Shown: positions 15,353 to 24,862, counted from the stretch's first letter. The stretch: 64,000 nt of DNA from Dactylosporangium sucinum (GCF_014647515.1 NZ_BMPI01000005.1:124001-188000); one strand, 5' to 3'. Notes: generated by a model from the sequence alone, not told the origin. Program-made: numbers and translations.

Positions 15353-17080
15353 AAGACCGCCCGGCACCATCGGGATCGGCGCCGCCGGCTGCCCGGCCTC
15401 TGGAGAGGACGGCGGGGCCGCGGGGAACGGCCCGGAAAGGGACGGTGGGGCCGCGGGGGACGGCCCGGAAAGGGGCGGCGGGGCCGAGGGGGATGGCCCG
15501 GCATGCGGCGGCGGGGCCGCGGGGAAGGGCCCGGAATGGGACGGCGAGGCCGCGGGGAACGGCCCGGAGTCGGACGGCGGGGCCGCGGAGGAAGAGGGGG
15601 AAGAGCGGGAAGACAGGCCGGCAGGGGAGGGAAACGGCGCAGCGGTAGGCAGCCCAGAAGAGGACGGGAACGGCGCGGCGGCAGGAGACGAGGTCGCCGG
15701 AGGGTCACCCCAGGCCGACGCGGAGACGGCCGAGGAAGGAGGGCCAGCCGAGGAAACAGCAGCAGCCGCCGCCACAGCGCGCGCCCGGGACAAGAACGTC
15801 TGCCGCGCGGCCCGCGAGCGCCTCGCCAGGTCGTCCGCCAGCGCATAAGCGTCCAGCGCGTCCCGGTGCCGGGCCACGGCATGCAGGCCGCCCGCTGTGT
15901 CCACGTGGACCGTGGCCAGGGTGAGGAGGCGTTGCAGCGGGCCCTGCGTGACCCGGACGCTCTGCACGCGGGCCAGGGGGACCGCCACCAGTTCGCGGGT
16001 CAGTACCCCCTCGCGGACCGCCACCACGTCGTCGGTGACGCCCACGCCGATGCGGGACCAGGCCAGGGGAGCCAGCCAGCGGGCCCGGCTCGGCGGGCCC
16101 GTCACCGGGACCGCGGTGGCGTCGATGGCGGCGTGGTGGGGGCGGAGGGTGACGGCGACGCCCAGTACCATCGCCGCGACCCCGGCGGTGTCGGCGGACG
16201 CGGCGACGGGCACCAGCGTGCCCGCCCGCAGCTGCTCCTCGCCGTCGCCGCCGTAGCCGGCGACGTCGATGCGGGCGCGGGACCAGCCGGGGGCCCGCCA
16301 CAGGAGCGGCCAGGTGATTTTCAGGCCCTGGACGCGCCGCGGCGGGACGGTCTGGCTGCGCTTGTTGAGGAGGCCCTGGCGGACGCGGAAGACGGCGGCG
16401 TCCACGCCCAGGTGGAAGTCCCACTCGTCGAGGACGCGGCGGACGGGGACCTGGAAGGCGCCCAGGAAGGCCGTGACCGTGCTGGCGGCGCCGATGATGG
16501 TCCAGGTCGGGTCGAGGGTCGCCTGCCAGATGACGAACGCGGCGCCGACGGGCACGGCCAGGGCCTGCGGCGTGAGGAGCTGGGCCAGGAGCAGGCGGCG
16601 GTTGAGCGCGGTGAAGACCGGGCGCTCGCGGGAGACCGGGTCGGGGGCGACGCCCGTGGCCAGGCCGAGCAGGCGGCCGCGCAGCTCGCTGGCGCCGGCC
16701 ACGGTCAGGTACGCGAGCGGCGCCTCCGTCTTGCCCGCCCCGATGACCTCCAGGCGCAGCTCGGCCAGGCCGAAGACGCGGGCCAGAGCCGGGCGGACGA
16801 TGTCGATGGCCTGGACGCGTTCGAGCGGGATCGTGCGGGTGCGCCGCGACAGGAGGCCCTCGTGGACCCGCAGCTCGCGGCCGACGACCTCGTACCCGGT
16901 GACGAGCCAGATGACCGCCGACACGAGCACGGCCACGATCAGGATGCCCGCCATGGACGCCAGCCAGCCGAGCGGGCCCAGGTCGCGCAGGCCCTGCCAC
17001 GAGATGACGACGGCCGCGGCGGCGACCAGCTTGGCGCCGCGGACCAGGGGCGTCAGCGGATGCAGACGCTGGCGGTTCAC
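15182..17080 (-). CDS. YdbT-like membrane protein with three PH domains and repeat tail
   Basis: 632 aa. Two hydrophobic hairpins in the first 55 residues and later segments alternate with bacterial PH (bPH2) domains recognisable by repeats of the EGLLxRRxxxxPLxRVQ pattern (HEGLLSRRTRTIPLERVQ, RQGLLNKRSQTVPPRRVQ, REGVLTRELVAVPLARVQ). Family members are usually near 490 aa. Here a tail of about 190 residues follows RSRAARQTF, including an 11-residue Pro/Ala repeat and ending antisense to the sirtuin gene. GTG 17080 overlaps the YdbS-like stop by 4 bp. Likely an integral cytoplasmic-membrane protein; role unknown. Confidence 0.8.
   Translation of the reverse strand: MNRQRLHPLTPLVRGAKLVAAAAVVISWQGLRDLGPLGWLASMAGILIVAVLVSAVIWLVTGYEVVGRELRVHEGLLSRRTRTIPLERVQAIDIVRPALARVFGLAELRLEVIGAGKTEAPLAYLTVAGASELRGRLLGLATGVAPDPVSRERPVFTALNRRLLLAQLLTPQALAVPVGAAFVIWQATLDPTWTIIGAASTVTAFLGAFQVPVRRVLDEWDFHLGVDAAVFRVRQGLLNKRSQTVPPRRVQGLKITWPLLWRAPGWSRARIDVAGYGGDGEEQLRAGTLVPVAASADTAGVAAMVLGVAVTLRPHHAAIDATAVPVTGPPSRARWLAPLAWSRIGVGVTDDVVAVREGVLTRELVAVPLARVQSVRVTQGPLQRLLTLATVHVDTAGGLHAVARHRDALDAYALADDLARRSRAARQTFLSRARAVAAAAAVSSAGPPSSAVSASAWGDPPATSSPAAAPFPSSSGLPTAAPFPSPAGLSSRSSPSSSAAPPSDSGPFPAASPSHSGPFPAAPPPHAGPSPSAPPPLSGPSPAAPPSLSGPFPAAPPSSPEAGQPAAPIPMVPGGLSGVGASGDQGQDDTDRLADDAVGDGVVRRRRVVHDHDPSTALPGDLDEPGGRVDGQ
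15406..15590 (-). repeat. 33-bp tandem repeat coding for an 11-aa Pro/Ala unit
   Basis: GGGGCCG recurs at 15414, 15447, 15480, 15513, 15546 (as GAGGCCG) and 15579, an exact 33-bp period. On the minus strand it encodes GPFPAAPPSLS-type units, five to six copies, inside the tail of the YdbT-like protein. It also spans the end region of the sirtuin gene's downstream flank. Confidence 0.8.
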
Positions 17081-17574
17081 AGGCCCTCTTCGCGGATCTC
17101 GCCGAGCGCGGCGAGCCGGTCGCGCAGCCGGGTGGCCTCGGCGGCGTCGAGGCCCGGCACGGTGGCGTCGCTCGCGGCCGCGGCCGTGTGCAGCGTCACG
17201 GTCGCCAGGCCGGCGGCGCGCTCCAGCGGACCGGCGCTCACATCGACGAACTGCATCCGTGCGTACGGCACGATCGACAGCCGCCGGATCAGCAGCCCGT
17301 GCCGGACCAGCAGGTCGTCGGCCCGTTCGGCATAGCCCCAGGCCCGCAGCGAGCGGCGCAGGAAGGCCGCGCGCACGATGCCGAGGACGAGGATCACCGG
17401 GGCGGCCGGCAGGAACCAGGCCGAGAACAGCAGGCCTGCGATGAGCGCACCCAGGACGAGGATCACGACCCAGAGCGCCAGCACGCAGACCCGCACCAGG
17501 AAGTACCGCGGCGAAATCGGCCGCCAGGCCACGGTGTCCGGCCACGGGCGGAGCGGATCGGGAGCCACCGTCAC
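17077..17574 (-). CDS. YdbS-like PH-domain membrane protein
   Basis: 165 aa with two adjacent transmembrane segments (about residues 28-48 and 50-66) followed by a bPH2 domain containing VRHGLLIRRLSIVPYARMQ, the same signature as in the downstream partner. YdbS and YdbT homologues occur together in many Gram-positive bacteria, and the 4-bp overlaps at both ends show this is the middle gene of a three-gene operon. Function in membrane biology is unproven. Confidence 0.82.
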   Translation of the reverse strand: MTVAPDPLRPWPDTVAWRPISPRYFLVRVCVLALWVVILVLGALIAGLLFSAWFLPAAPVILVLGIVRAAFLRRSLRAWGYAERADDLLVRHGLLIRRLSIVPYARMQFVDVSAGPLERAAGLATVTLHTAAAASDATVPGLDAAEATRLRDRLAALGEIREEGL

Positions 17575-17780
17575 TCTTCGAGCCTATCCCGATCATCGAT
17601 CGGCACGGTCTCCCGCAGGAACCCGCGGGCGTCCAGGAACGCCGAGAGCGACTCCCGATGATCGGGGCAGGCCAGCCAGGTCTTGCGCCGGTCGGGCGTG
17701 TGCAGCTTCGGGTTGTTCCAGCGCAGCTGCCAGGCAGCGGGCGCACGGCAACCCTTGGCGGAGCAGATCAGCGGATCCAC
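17571..17780 (-). CDS. Small zinc-ribbon-like protein
   Basis: 69 aa, beginning DPLICSAKGC. C6, C11, C38 and H41 are spaced like a small metal site (CxxxxC and CxxH). The WRWNNPKLHTP-like centre (W21-P24) is conserved, to my knowledge, in a short actinobacterial family sometimes mislabelled as acetone carboxylase; it is far too short for that enzyme. GTG 17780 is chosen because upstream codons in frame are not protein-like. It overlaps the YdbS-like ATG by 4 bp and so leads the operon. Function unknown. Confidence 0.7.
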   Translation of the reverse strand: MDPLICSAKGCRAPAAWQLRWNNPKLHTPDRRKTWLACPDHRESLSAFLDARGFLRETVPIDDRDRLEE

Positions 17781-17817
17781 GCGGGCCAGTCTGCCAGCGA
17801 CGCGGAGGAGGATGAGC

Positions 17818-17966
17818 GCCGGGCGGCCACGGGGGAAGCCGCCCGGCGACGGGGTGAATCGTACCCACCTCGGTACGGGTGGTGTCCAGTCACCCGAGGT
17901 GTCCGATGACAAAAATCGCCACGGTCGATAGCCACATATCCGAAATATCACACTAAAAGAAACTCC
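17818..17966. promoter_or_regulatory. Stacked hairpins and AT-rich divergent promoter region
   Basis: GCCGGGCGGC/GCCGCCCGGC (17818-17827/17838-17847) is a perfect 10-bp stem. CACCTC/GAGGTG (17866-17871/17896-17901) encloses GGGTG/CACCC. An AT-rich stretch at 17904-17966 follows. The block separates the minus-strand PH operon from the MoxR operon and probably holds promoters for both. Confidence 0.4.
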
Positions 17967-18000
17967 CAGAAGGCTCCCAGCGGCGCCGGATCGCTGCGGG

Positions 18001-18024
18001 TGTCCGGACATGCGACGCTAGGCT
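18001..18024 (+). promoter_or_regulatory. Palindrome TGTCCGGACA and -10 TAGGCT before moxR
   Basis: A perfect 10-bp palindrome (18001-18010) is followed by TAGGCT (18019-18024). The start codon at 18055 has its own GGAGG ribosome site, so this transcript has a leader of about 25 bases. Confidence 0.4.
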
Positions 18025-18054
18025 CGGAACCACACACCTACGCGTGGAGGACCG

Positions 18055-19116
18055 GTGACCCAGCCGAGCAACCCCGTCTCGACACCCGCACAGGACGCGA
18101 CCGTGCTCGAGCGTGCCCTCTTCGAGGTGAAGAGGGTCATCGTCGGTCAGGATCGCATGATCGAGCGGATGTTCGTGTCGTTGCTCAGCCGCGGCCACGT
18201 CCTCCTCGAAGGCGTCCCCGGCGTCGCCAAGACCCTCGCCGTCGAGACGCTGGCCCGGGTCGTGGGCGGCACGTTCTCCCGCATCCAGTTCACCCCCGAC
18301 CTGGTGCCCGCCGACATCGTCGGCACGCGGATCTACCGGCAGTCGAGCGAGAAGTTCGACGTCGAGCTCGGCCCCGTGTTCGTCAACTTCCTGCTCGCCG
18401 ACGAGATCAACCGTGCGCCGGCCAAGGTGCAGTCGGCGCTGCTGGAGGTCATGGCCGAGCAGCAGGTCTCGATCGGCGGCGAGAGCTACGACGTCCCGCG
18501 GCCCTTCCTGGTCATGGCCACCCAGAACCCGATCGAGCAGGAGGGCGTCTACCCGCTGCCCGAGGCCCAGCGCGACCGGTTCCTGATGAAGATCCAGGTC
18601 GGCTACCCGAGCGACGCCGAGGAGCGGGAGATCGTCTACCGGGTGTCGGTGAAGACGCCCGACCCGGTCGCGGTGCTCACCACCGAGGAGCTGATGGGGC
18701 TGCAGGCCAAGGCCGACGACGTGTTCGTGCACAACGCGCTCGTCGACTACGCGGTGCGGCTGGTCGTCGCCACCCGGGCGCCGGCCGAGCACGGCCTGGC
18801 CGACGTCGCGCAGCTCATCCAGTACGGTGCGAGCCCCCGTGCCTCGCTGGGCATCGTGCGGGCGTCCCGCGCCCTCGCCCTGCTCCGGGGCCGGGACTAC
18901 GCGCTGCCGCAGGACGTGCAGGACATCGCGCCCGACATCCTGCGCCACCGGCTGGTGCTGTCCTACGACGCGCTCGCCGACGACATCCCGGCCGACGACA
19001 TCGTGCGCCGCGTGCTGGCCGCCGTGCCGCCGCCGACCGTCGCGCCCCGCCAGCAGGCCCAGGCGGTGTCCGGTCCCCCGCAGACGACGACGATCACGAC
19101 GTGGCCCGGCCGTTGA
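18055..19116 (+). CDS. MoxR-family AAA+ ATPase
   Basis: 353 aa. Walker A is EGVPGVAKT (residues 52-60), Walker B is LLADEINRAP (about 117-126), and sensor 1 is MATQNPIEQEG. MoxR proteins act as chaperones that insert metals or remodel partner proteins carrying VWA domains. The next two genes (DUF58, then VWA) complete the classic MoxR-DUF58-VWA operon. GTG 18055 has GGAGG upstream. The C-terminal tail QTTTITTWPGR is unstructured-looking. Confidence 0.93.
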   Translation: MTQPSNPVSTPAQDATVLERALFEVKRVIVGQDRMIERMFVSLLSRGHVLLEGVPGVAKTLAVETLARVVGGTFSRIQFTPDLVPADIVGTRIYRQSSEKFDVELGPVFVNFLLADEINRAPAKVQSALLEVMAEQQVSIGGESYDVPRPFLVMATQNPIEQEGVYPLPEAQRDRFLMKIQVGYPSDAEEREIVYRVSVKTPDPVAVLTTEELMGLQAKADDVFVHNALVDYAVRLVVATRAPAEHGLADVAQLIQYGASPRASLGIVRASRALALLRGRDYALPQDVQDIAPDILRHRLVLSYDALADDIPADDIVRRVLAAVPPPTVAPRQQAQAVSGPPQTTTITTWPGR

Positions 19117-20030
19117 ACCAGCAGATGGAGCGTCAGGACGCCCGCGCCGAGGTCGTCCTCAACCGCATGCAGCTGCTCATCACGCGCAAGCTCGACGGGC
19201 TGCTGCAGGGCGACTACCTCGGCCTGCTGCCCGGGCCGGGGACCGAGGCGGGTGAGTCGCGGGAGTATCGCCCCGGCGACGACGTTCGGCGCATGGACTG
19301 GCCCGTCACGGCCCGCACGACGCTGCCGCACGTGCGCCAGACGGTCGCCGACCGCGAGCTGGAGGCGTGGCTCGCCGTCGACCTGAGCGCGAGCCTCGAC
19401 TTCGGCACGGCGCGGTATCTCAAGCGCGACCTCGCCGTCGCCGCGGCCGCCGCGGTCTCGCACCTGGTCGTGCGGGGCGGCAACCGCGTCGGCGCCGTGG
19501 TGGGCACCGGCAGCGCCCTCACCCGGATGCCCGCCCGCCCCGGCCGCAAGGACGCCCAGGGCCTGCTGCGCGCGATCGCCCACACCCCACCGCAGCCCGG
19601 CCGGGCCGACCTCGGCGCGCTCATCGACATGCTCAACCGCCCGCCGCGGCGGCGCGGCCTCGCCGTGGTCATCTCCGACTTCATGACCCCGGTCGCCCAG
19701 TGGGCCCGCCCGCTGCGCAAGCTCGGCGTCCGCCACGACCTGCTCGCCGTCGAGGTCGTCGACCCGCGCGAGCTGGAGCTGCCCAACGTCGGGGTGATCG
19801 CCCTCGTCGACCCGGAGACGGGCCGGATGCATGAGGTGCAGACCGCCGACCCGAAGCTGCGGCACCGCTACGCGCACGCGGCCGCCGCCCAGCGGGGCGC
19901 CATCGCCGGCGCCCTGCGCGGCGCCAACGCCGCGCACCTGCGCCTGCGCACCGACTCCGACTGGCTGCTCGACATCGTCCGGTTCGTCGCAGCCCAGCGC
20001 CACGCCCGAACCCGAGGTACGACTCGATGA
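19101..20030 (+). CDS. DUF58-domain protein
   Basis: 309 aa. The DUF58 core is seen in GESREYRPGDDVRRMDWPVTART (split around residues 53-74), the usual signature, and in the following VWA-like strand LAVDLSASLDFG. GTG 19101 overlaps the moxR stop by 16 bp; ATG 19125 is an alternative. No membrane segments are predicted, unlike longer DUF58 proteins. Expected partner of the MoxR ATPase. Confidence 0.88.
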   Translation: MARPLNQQMERQDARAEVVLNRMQLLITRKLDGLLQGDYLGLLPGPGTEAGESREYRPGDDVRRMDWPVTARTTLPHVRQTVADRELEAWLAVDLSASLDFGTARYLKRDLAVAAAAAVSHLVVRGGNRVGAVVGTGSALTRMPARPGRKDAQGLLRAIAHTPPQPGRADLGALIDMLNRPPRRRGLAVVISDFMTPVAQWARPLRKLGVRHDLLAVEVVDPRELELPNVGVIALVDPETGRMHEVQTADPKLRHRYAHAAAAQRGAIAGALRGANAAHLRLRTDSDWLLDIVRFVAAQRHARTRGTTR

Positions 20031-20977
20031 TCCGTTTGCTCTCGCCCTGGTGGCTGCTTTCCCTGCTGCCCGTCGCCGCCGTCATCGGCGTGTACGTCTG
20101 GCGGCAGCTGCACCGGCGCGCGTTCGCCGTGCGGTTCACCAACGTCGACCTGCTCTCCAGCCTGGTGCCCAAGGGCATCGGCCCGCGCCGGCACATCAGC
20201 GCCGCCGCGTTCCTGCTGAGCCTGTTGGTGCTCGGCTTCGGCCTGGCCCGGCCGTCGTACGACAGCAAGGAGCCGCTGGAGCGGGCCACCATCATGCTGG
20301 CCATCGACGTCTCCCTGTCGATGCAGGCGACCGACGTCGCGCCGACGCGCATCGACGCGGCCAAGTCGGCCGCGACGGACTTCGTGAAGCAGCTGCCGGC
20401 GTCGTTCAACGTCGGCATCGTCTCGTTCGCGAAGACGGCGAGCGTGCTGGTGTCGCCGACGAAAGAGCGCTCCGCGGTACTGCAGGCGATCGACGGCCTG
20501 ACGCTGCAGGAGTCGACGGCGACCGGCGAGGCCGTGTTCACCAGCCTCGACGCGATCCGGACCGTGCCCGCGGACGGCGCCGCCGGCCCGCCGCCGGCCC
20601 GCATCGTGCTGCTCTCCGACGGGTTCCGCACCGCCGGCCGCTCGCTGGAGGACGCGTCCGCGGCCGCCGCGGCGGCGAACGTGCCGGTCTCGACGATCGC
20701 GTTCGGCACCGACGAGGGCGTGGTGCGCATCGGCAACACCCCGCAGCGGGTGCCGGTCGACCGGCCGTCGCTGCAGAAGGTGGCCGAGGTCACCAAGGGC
20801 TACTTCTACGAGGCGGCCAGCAAGGAAGAGCTCAAGCGCGTCTACACCGACATGGGCAGCTCGATCGGCTACCGGACGAAGCCGCGCGAGATCACCCAGT
20901 GGTACCTGGGCATCGGTTTCCTGCTGGCCCTGGCCGCGGGCGGCCTGAGCCTGCTCTGGGGATCCCGCCTGCCATAA
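20027..20977 (+). CDS. BatA-like VWA-domain membrane protein
   Basis: 316 aa with transmembrane helices at about 7-25, 58-76 and 291-310 flanking a VWA domain. The MIDAS motif is D94-V-S96-L-S98 and the later conserved Asp is in VLLSDGFRTAG. Overlaps the DUF58 stop by 4 bp. Probably the membrane-anchored client of the MoxR ATPase. Confidence 0.9.
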   Translation: MIRLLSPWWLLSLLPVAAVIGVYVWRQLHRRAFAVRFTNVDLLSSLVPKGIGPRRHISAAAFLLSLLVLGFGLARPSYDSKEPLERATIMLAIDVSLSMQATDVAPTRIDAAKSAATDFVKQLPASFNVGIVSFAKTASVLVSPTKERSAVLQAIDGLTLQESTATGEAVFTSLDAIRTVPADGAAGPPPARIVLLSDGFRTAGRSLEDASAAAAAANVPVSTIAFGTDEGVVRIGNTPQRVPVDRPSLQKVAEVTKGYFYEAASKEELKRVYTDMGSSIGYRTKPREITQWYLGIGFLLALAAGGLSLLWGSRLP

Positions 20978-20991
20978 GCGAGCGAGCGTGG

Positions 20992-21075
20992 CTAGTGGGC
21001 GCCGACCATGAAGAAGAGGGCGGCGACCCACAGTGCGGCCAGGAAAAAGCCAACGGGCGCGACGAAGCGGCTCAC
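20992..21075 (-). CDS. 27-residue membrane microprotein
   Basis: Reading the minus strand from GTG 21075 gives SRFVAPVGFFLAALWVAALF followed by FMVGAH and a stop: one hydrophobic helix with a single basic residue at the N-terminus, as expected for a tail-in membrane peptide. GGGAG lies 7 bases before the GTG. It is convergent with the VWA gene, 14 bp from its stop. Too short for statistical support; the case rests on the ribosome site and the clean helix. Function unknown. Confidence 0.5.
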   Translation of the reverse strand: MSRFVAPVGFFLAALWVAALFFMVGAH

Positions 21076-21171
21076 GACATGCTCCCAACGGTGGTTGTCT
21101 CAGGGGTGGAGAACAAGCACGCGGACAGCCGTGGGCGGATCCTCAGACCAGGACCGGCACACGACTGGAGG

Positions 21172-22063
<892 letters not shown>

Positions 22064-22082
22064 GGTCACGAAGGGTTTGAAC

Positions 22083-22853
22083 ATGGCTGGACTTCTCGAG
22101 GGCAAACGCCTGCTCGTCACCGGCATCATCACGGAGCAGTCGATCGCCTTCTCCGCCGCGAAGCTCGCCCAGGAGCAGGGCGCCAAGGTCGTGCTCACCG
22201 GCTTCGGCCGCCTCTCGCTCGTCGAGCGGATCGCCAAGCGCCTGCCGCAGGAGGCGCCGGTCATCGAGCTCGACGTGACCAACAAGGAGCACCTCGACGG
22301 CCTGGCCGACAAGGTCCGGGAGCACGTCGACGGCCTCGACGGCGTCCTGCACTCGATCGGCTTCGCGCCGGCGTCGTGCCTCGGCGGCGGCTTCCTCGAC
22401 GCCCCGTGGGAGGACGTGGCGACCGCGGTCCACGTGTCGACGTTCTCGTTCAAGTCGCTCGCCGTGGCCTGCCTGCCGCTGCTCGGCCCGGGCAGCGCCG
22501 TCGTCGGGCTCGACTTCGACGCCAGCAAGGCCTGGCCGGTGTACGACTGGATGGGCGTGGCCAAGGCCGGCCTGGAGTCGACGTCCCGCTATCTCGCCCG
22601 CGACCTCGGCCCGCGCGGCATCCGCGTCAACCTGGTCGCCGCCGGCCCGCTGCGCACCATGGCCGCCAAGTCCATCCCCGGCTTCGCCGTGTTCGAGGAC
22701 TCGTGGGCCAAGACCGCGCCCCTCGGCTGGGACCTCAACGACCAGGTGGCCGCGGCCAAGGCGTGCTGCGCGCTGATGTCCGACTGGTTCCCGGCCACGA
22801 CCGGCGAGATCGTCCACGTCGACGGTGGGTACCACGCGGTCGGATCGTCCTGA
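22083..22853 (+). CDS. fabI: Enoyl-ACP reductase, InhA/FabI type
   Basis: 256 aa NADH-dependent enoyl reductase, last step of each FAS II cycle. It resembles InhA closely: VTGIITEQSIAFSAAK near the N-terminus, SIGF at 91-94, and the catalytic pair Y154 and K161 with the six-residue spacing of this family. The C-terminus GEIVHVDGGYHAVG is typical. The ATG at 22083 is used because upstream in-frame codons overlap fabG. Translated from the fabG-fabI-hemH operon. Confidence 0.93.
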   Translation: MAGLLEGKRLLVTGIITEQSIAFSAAKLAQEQGAKVVLTGFGRLSLVERIAKRLPQEAPVIELDVTNKEHLDGLADKVREHVDGLDGVLHSIGFAPASCLGGGFLDAPWEDVATAVHVSTFSFKSLAVACLPLLGPGSAVVGLDFDASKAWPVYDWMGVAKAGLESTSRYLARDLGPRGIRVNLVAAGPLRTMAAKSIPGFAVFEDSWAKTAPLGWDLNDQVAAAKACCALMSDWFPATTGEIVHVDGGYHAVGSS

Positions 22854-22866
22854 CCCGCTTGCAACA

Positions 22867-23871
22867 ATGGGGGACGTGGCTTATGACGCGTTCCTCCTGG
22901 TCTCGTTCGGCGGTCCGGAAGGGCAGGAGGACGTCCTGCCCTTCCTGGAGAACGTGACGCGCGGGCGCGGCATCCCGCGCGAGCGCCTGGAGACCGTCGC
23001 CGAGCACTACCGGCACTTCGGCGGCGTCTCGCCGATCAACGCGCAGTGCCGCGAGCTGCTGCAGGCCCTGGACCTCGACCTGCCGGTCTACTGGGGCAAC
23101 CGCAACTGGCACCCGTTCCTGGAGGACACGGTCCGCCAGCTGCGCGACGACGGCGTCCAGCACGCGCTCGCGTTCGTGACCAGCCCGTTCGGCTCGTTCT
23201 CGTCGTGCCGTCAGTACCTGGACGACATCGCGAAGGCCCGCGCGAACGTCGAGGGCGCCCCGCAAATCGACAAAATCCGGCATTATCACGATCATCCCGG
23301 ATACATCGCTCCGCACGCCGACGCGGTCCGCGCGGCGCTCGCCCAGCTCCCGTCCCGCATGGCCGCCCGCCTGGTCTTCACCGCCCACTCGATCCCGACG
23401 GCCATGAACGACTCGAGCGGACCGGACGGCAAGCGATACGAGGCCCAGCTGCGCGAGACCGCCGCCCTGGTCGCCGCCGAGGCCGCCCCCGAGCTGCCCT
23501 GGGACCTGGTCTGGCAGAGCCGCTCCGGCTCGCCGCACGTCCCCTGGCTCGAGCCGGACGTCAACGCCCACCTCGAGCACCTCGCCGAGCAGGGCGTGAC
23601 CGAGGTCGTGGTGAGCCCGATCGGCTTCATCTCCGACCACCTGGAGGTCGTGTGGGACCTCGACGAGGAGGCCCGCGCCACGGCCGCCCGCCTGGGCCTG
23701 GCCTACGTCCGTGCCGCCACCCCCGGCACCGACCCGAGGTTCGTGGCGATGATCCGACAGCTCGTGGACGAGCGCGTGCTTGCTCACAGTAATGTGCGTC
23801 ACGCGCTCGGCACCGTCCCGACCTGGGACTTCTGCCCCGCCGACTGCTGCGTGTCACCAAAGCGCGCATAG
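22867..23871 (+). CDS. hemH: Ferrochelatase, coproporphyrin type
   Basis: 334 aa enzyme inserting iron into a porphyrin; in actinobacteria this step acts on coproporphyrin III. LLVSFGGPEG opens the protein, the catalytic His is H174 in FTAHSIPT, and the [2Fe-2S] cluster cysteines C323, C327 and C328 (CPADCC) lie near the C-terminus, with a fourth expected around residue 140-160. Only 13 bp after fabI. Linkage of ferrochelatase to FAS II genes is conserved in actinobacteria. Confidence 0.92.
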   Translation: MGDVAYDAFLLVSFGGPEGQEDVLPFLENVTRGRGIPRERLETVAEHYRHFGGVSPINAQCRELLQALDLDLPVYWGNRNWHPFLEDTVRQLRDDGVQHALAFVTSPFGSFSSCRQYLDDIAKARANVEGAPQIDKIRHYHDHPGYIAPHADAVRAALAQLPSRMAARLVFTAHSIPTAMNDSSGPDGKRYEAQLRETAALVAAEAAPELPWDLVWQSRSGSPHVPWLEPDVNAHLEHLAEQGVTEVVVSPIGFISDHLEVVWDLDEEARATAARLGLAYVRAATPGTDPRFVAMIRQLVDERVLAHSNVRHALGTVPTWDFCPADCCVSPKRA

Positions 23872-23894
23872 GATCGAAACGTTGTTGAGGGAAG

Positions 23895-24683
23895 ATGTTG
23901 CGCGTGAGAGAACGCAAGCCCATCGAGTCCTGGCTCACCGACATGGACGGAGTCCTCGTGCACGAGGGCGTCCCCGTCCCCGGCGCACCGGAGTTCGTCA
24001 ACCGGCTGCGCTCATCCGGCAAGCCCTTCCTGATCCTGACGAACAACTCGATCTACACCGCCCGTGACCTCCAGGCCCGGCTGCGCAGAATCGGCTTCGA
24101 CGTCCCCGAGTCCGCGATCTGGACCTCCGCGCTGGCCACGGCGCAGTTCCTGGACACCCAGCGCCCCGGCGGCACGGCGTATGTCATCGGCGAGGCGGGC
24201 CTGACGACGGCGATGCACGAGGTCGGCTACATCCTGACCGACACCGAGCCGGATTATGTGGTCCTCGGCGAGACGCGGACGTACAGCTTCGAGGCCATCA
24301 CCACGGCCATCCGCCTGATCAACGACGGCGCCCGCTTCATCTGCACCAACCCCGACGCGACCGGCCCGTCCAACGAGGGCGCCCTCCCCGCCTGCGGGGC
24401 GGTGGCCGCCCTCATCTCCAAGGCCACGGGGATAGAGCCATACTTCATCGGCAAGCCCAACCCGATGATGATGCGCTCCGCCCTGAACAGCATCGACGCC
24501 CACTCCGAGACCACGGCCATGATAGGCGACCGCATGGACACCGACGTCCTCTGCGGCCTGGAGGCGGGCCTGGAGACGATCCTGGTCCTGAGCGGCATCA
24601 GCACGGCCGCGGACGTGGAACGCTACCCGTACCGCCCCTCGCGCATCATCCCGTCCGTGGCCCACTTGATCGACGAGGTCTGA
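23895..24683 (+). CDS. HAD-IIA family phosphatase (NagD-like)
   Basis: 262 aa. Motif I is D16-M-D18-G (LTDMDGVL), motif II the TNN of FLILTNNS, motif III a Lys in FIGKPNPMMM and motif IV GDRMDTD, with the C2 cap of NagD/PhoP-type phosphatases. Acts on small phosphorylated metabolites; the substrate is not known. GAGGGAAG is just upstream of the ATG. It follows hemH by 23 bp and may belong to the same transcript. Confidence 0.88.
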   Translation: MLRVRERKPIESWLTDMDGVLVHEGVPVPGAPEFVNRLRSSGKPFLILTNNSIYTARDLQARLRRIGFDVPESAIWTSALATAQFLDTQRPGGTAYVIGEAGLTTAMHEVGYILTDTEPDYVVLGETRTYSFEAITTAIRLINDGARFICTNPDATGPSNEGALPACGAVAALISKATGIEPYFIGKPNPMMMRSALNSIDAHSETTAMIGDRMDTDVLCGLEAGLETILVLSGISTAADVERYPYRPSRIIPSVAHLIDEV

Positions 24684-24743
24684 TGCAATTCTAGGAACTC
24701 GGGTCCGCGCAAGTGACGACCGTCGCTCCCGCCAGACACCGCT

Positions 24744-24775
24744 CGTGTCCCCGCGACATTCGTCCCGGGGACACG
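24744..24775 (+). terminator. Hairpin CGTGTCCCCG/CGGGGACACG
   Basis: A perfect 10-bp stem with a 12-nt loop, 60 bases after the HAD phosphatase stop and before the repeat island. No U-tract. Confidence 0.4.
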
Positions 24776-24862
24776 GACGCTGCCATCGCCGTCGTCCCAA
24801 GACCCCGCCGGTCCCAGCCCGAGGCAACCTCACGCCCCCAGCGTGGCCTTCGCGGAACGGAT

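Noticed and set aside
17571-17780. Acetone carboxylase annotation for the 69-aa gene
   Set aside because: The protein is far too short for that enzyme and shows only a small metal-binding pattern.
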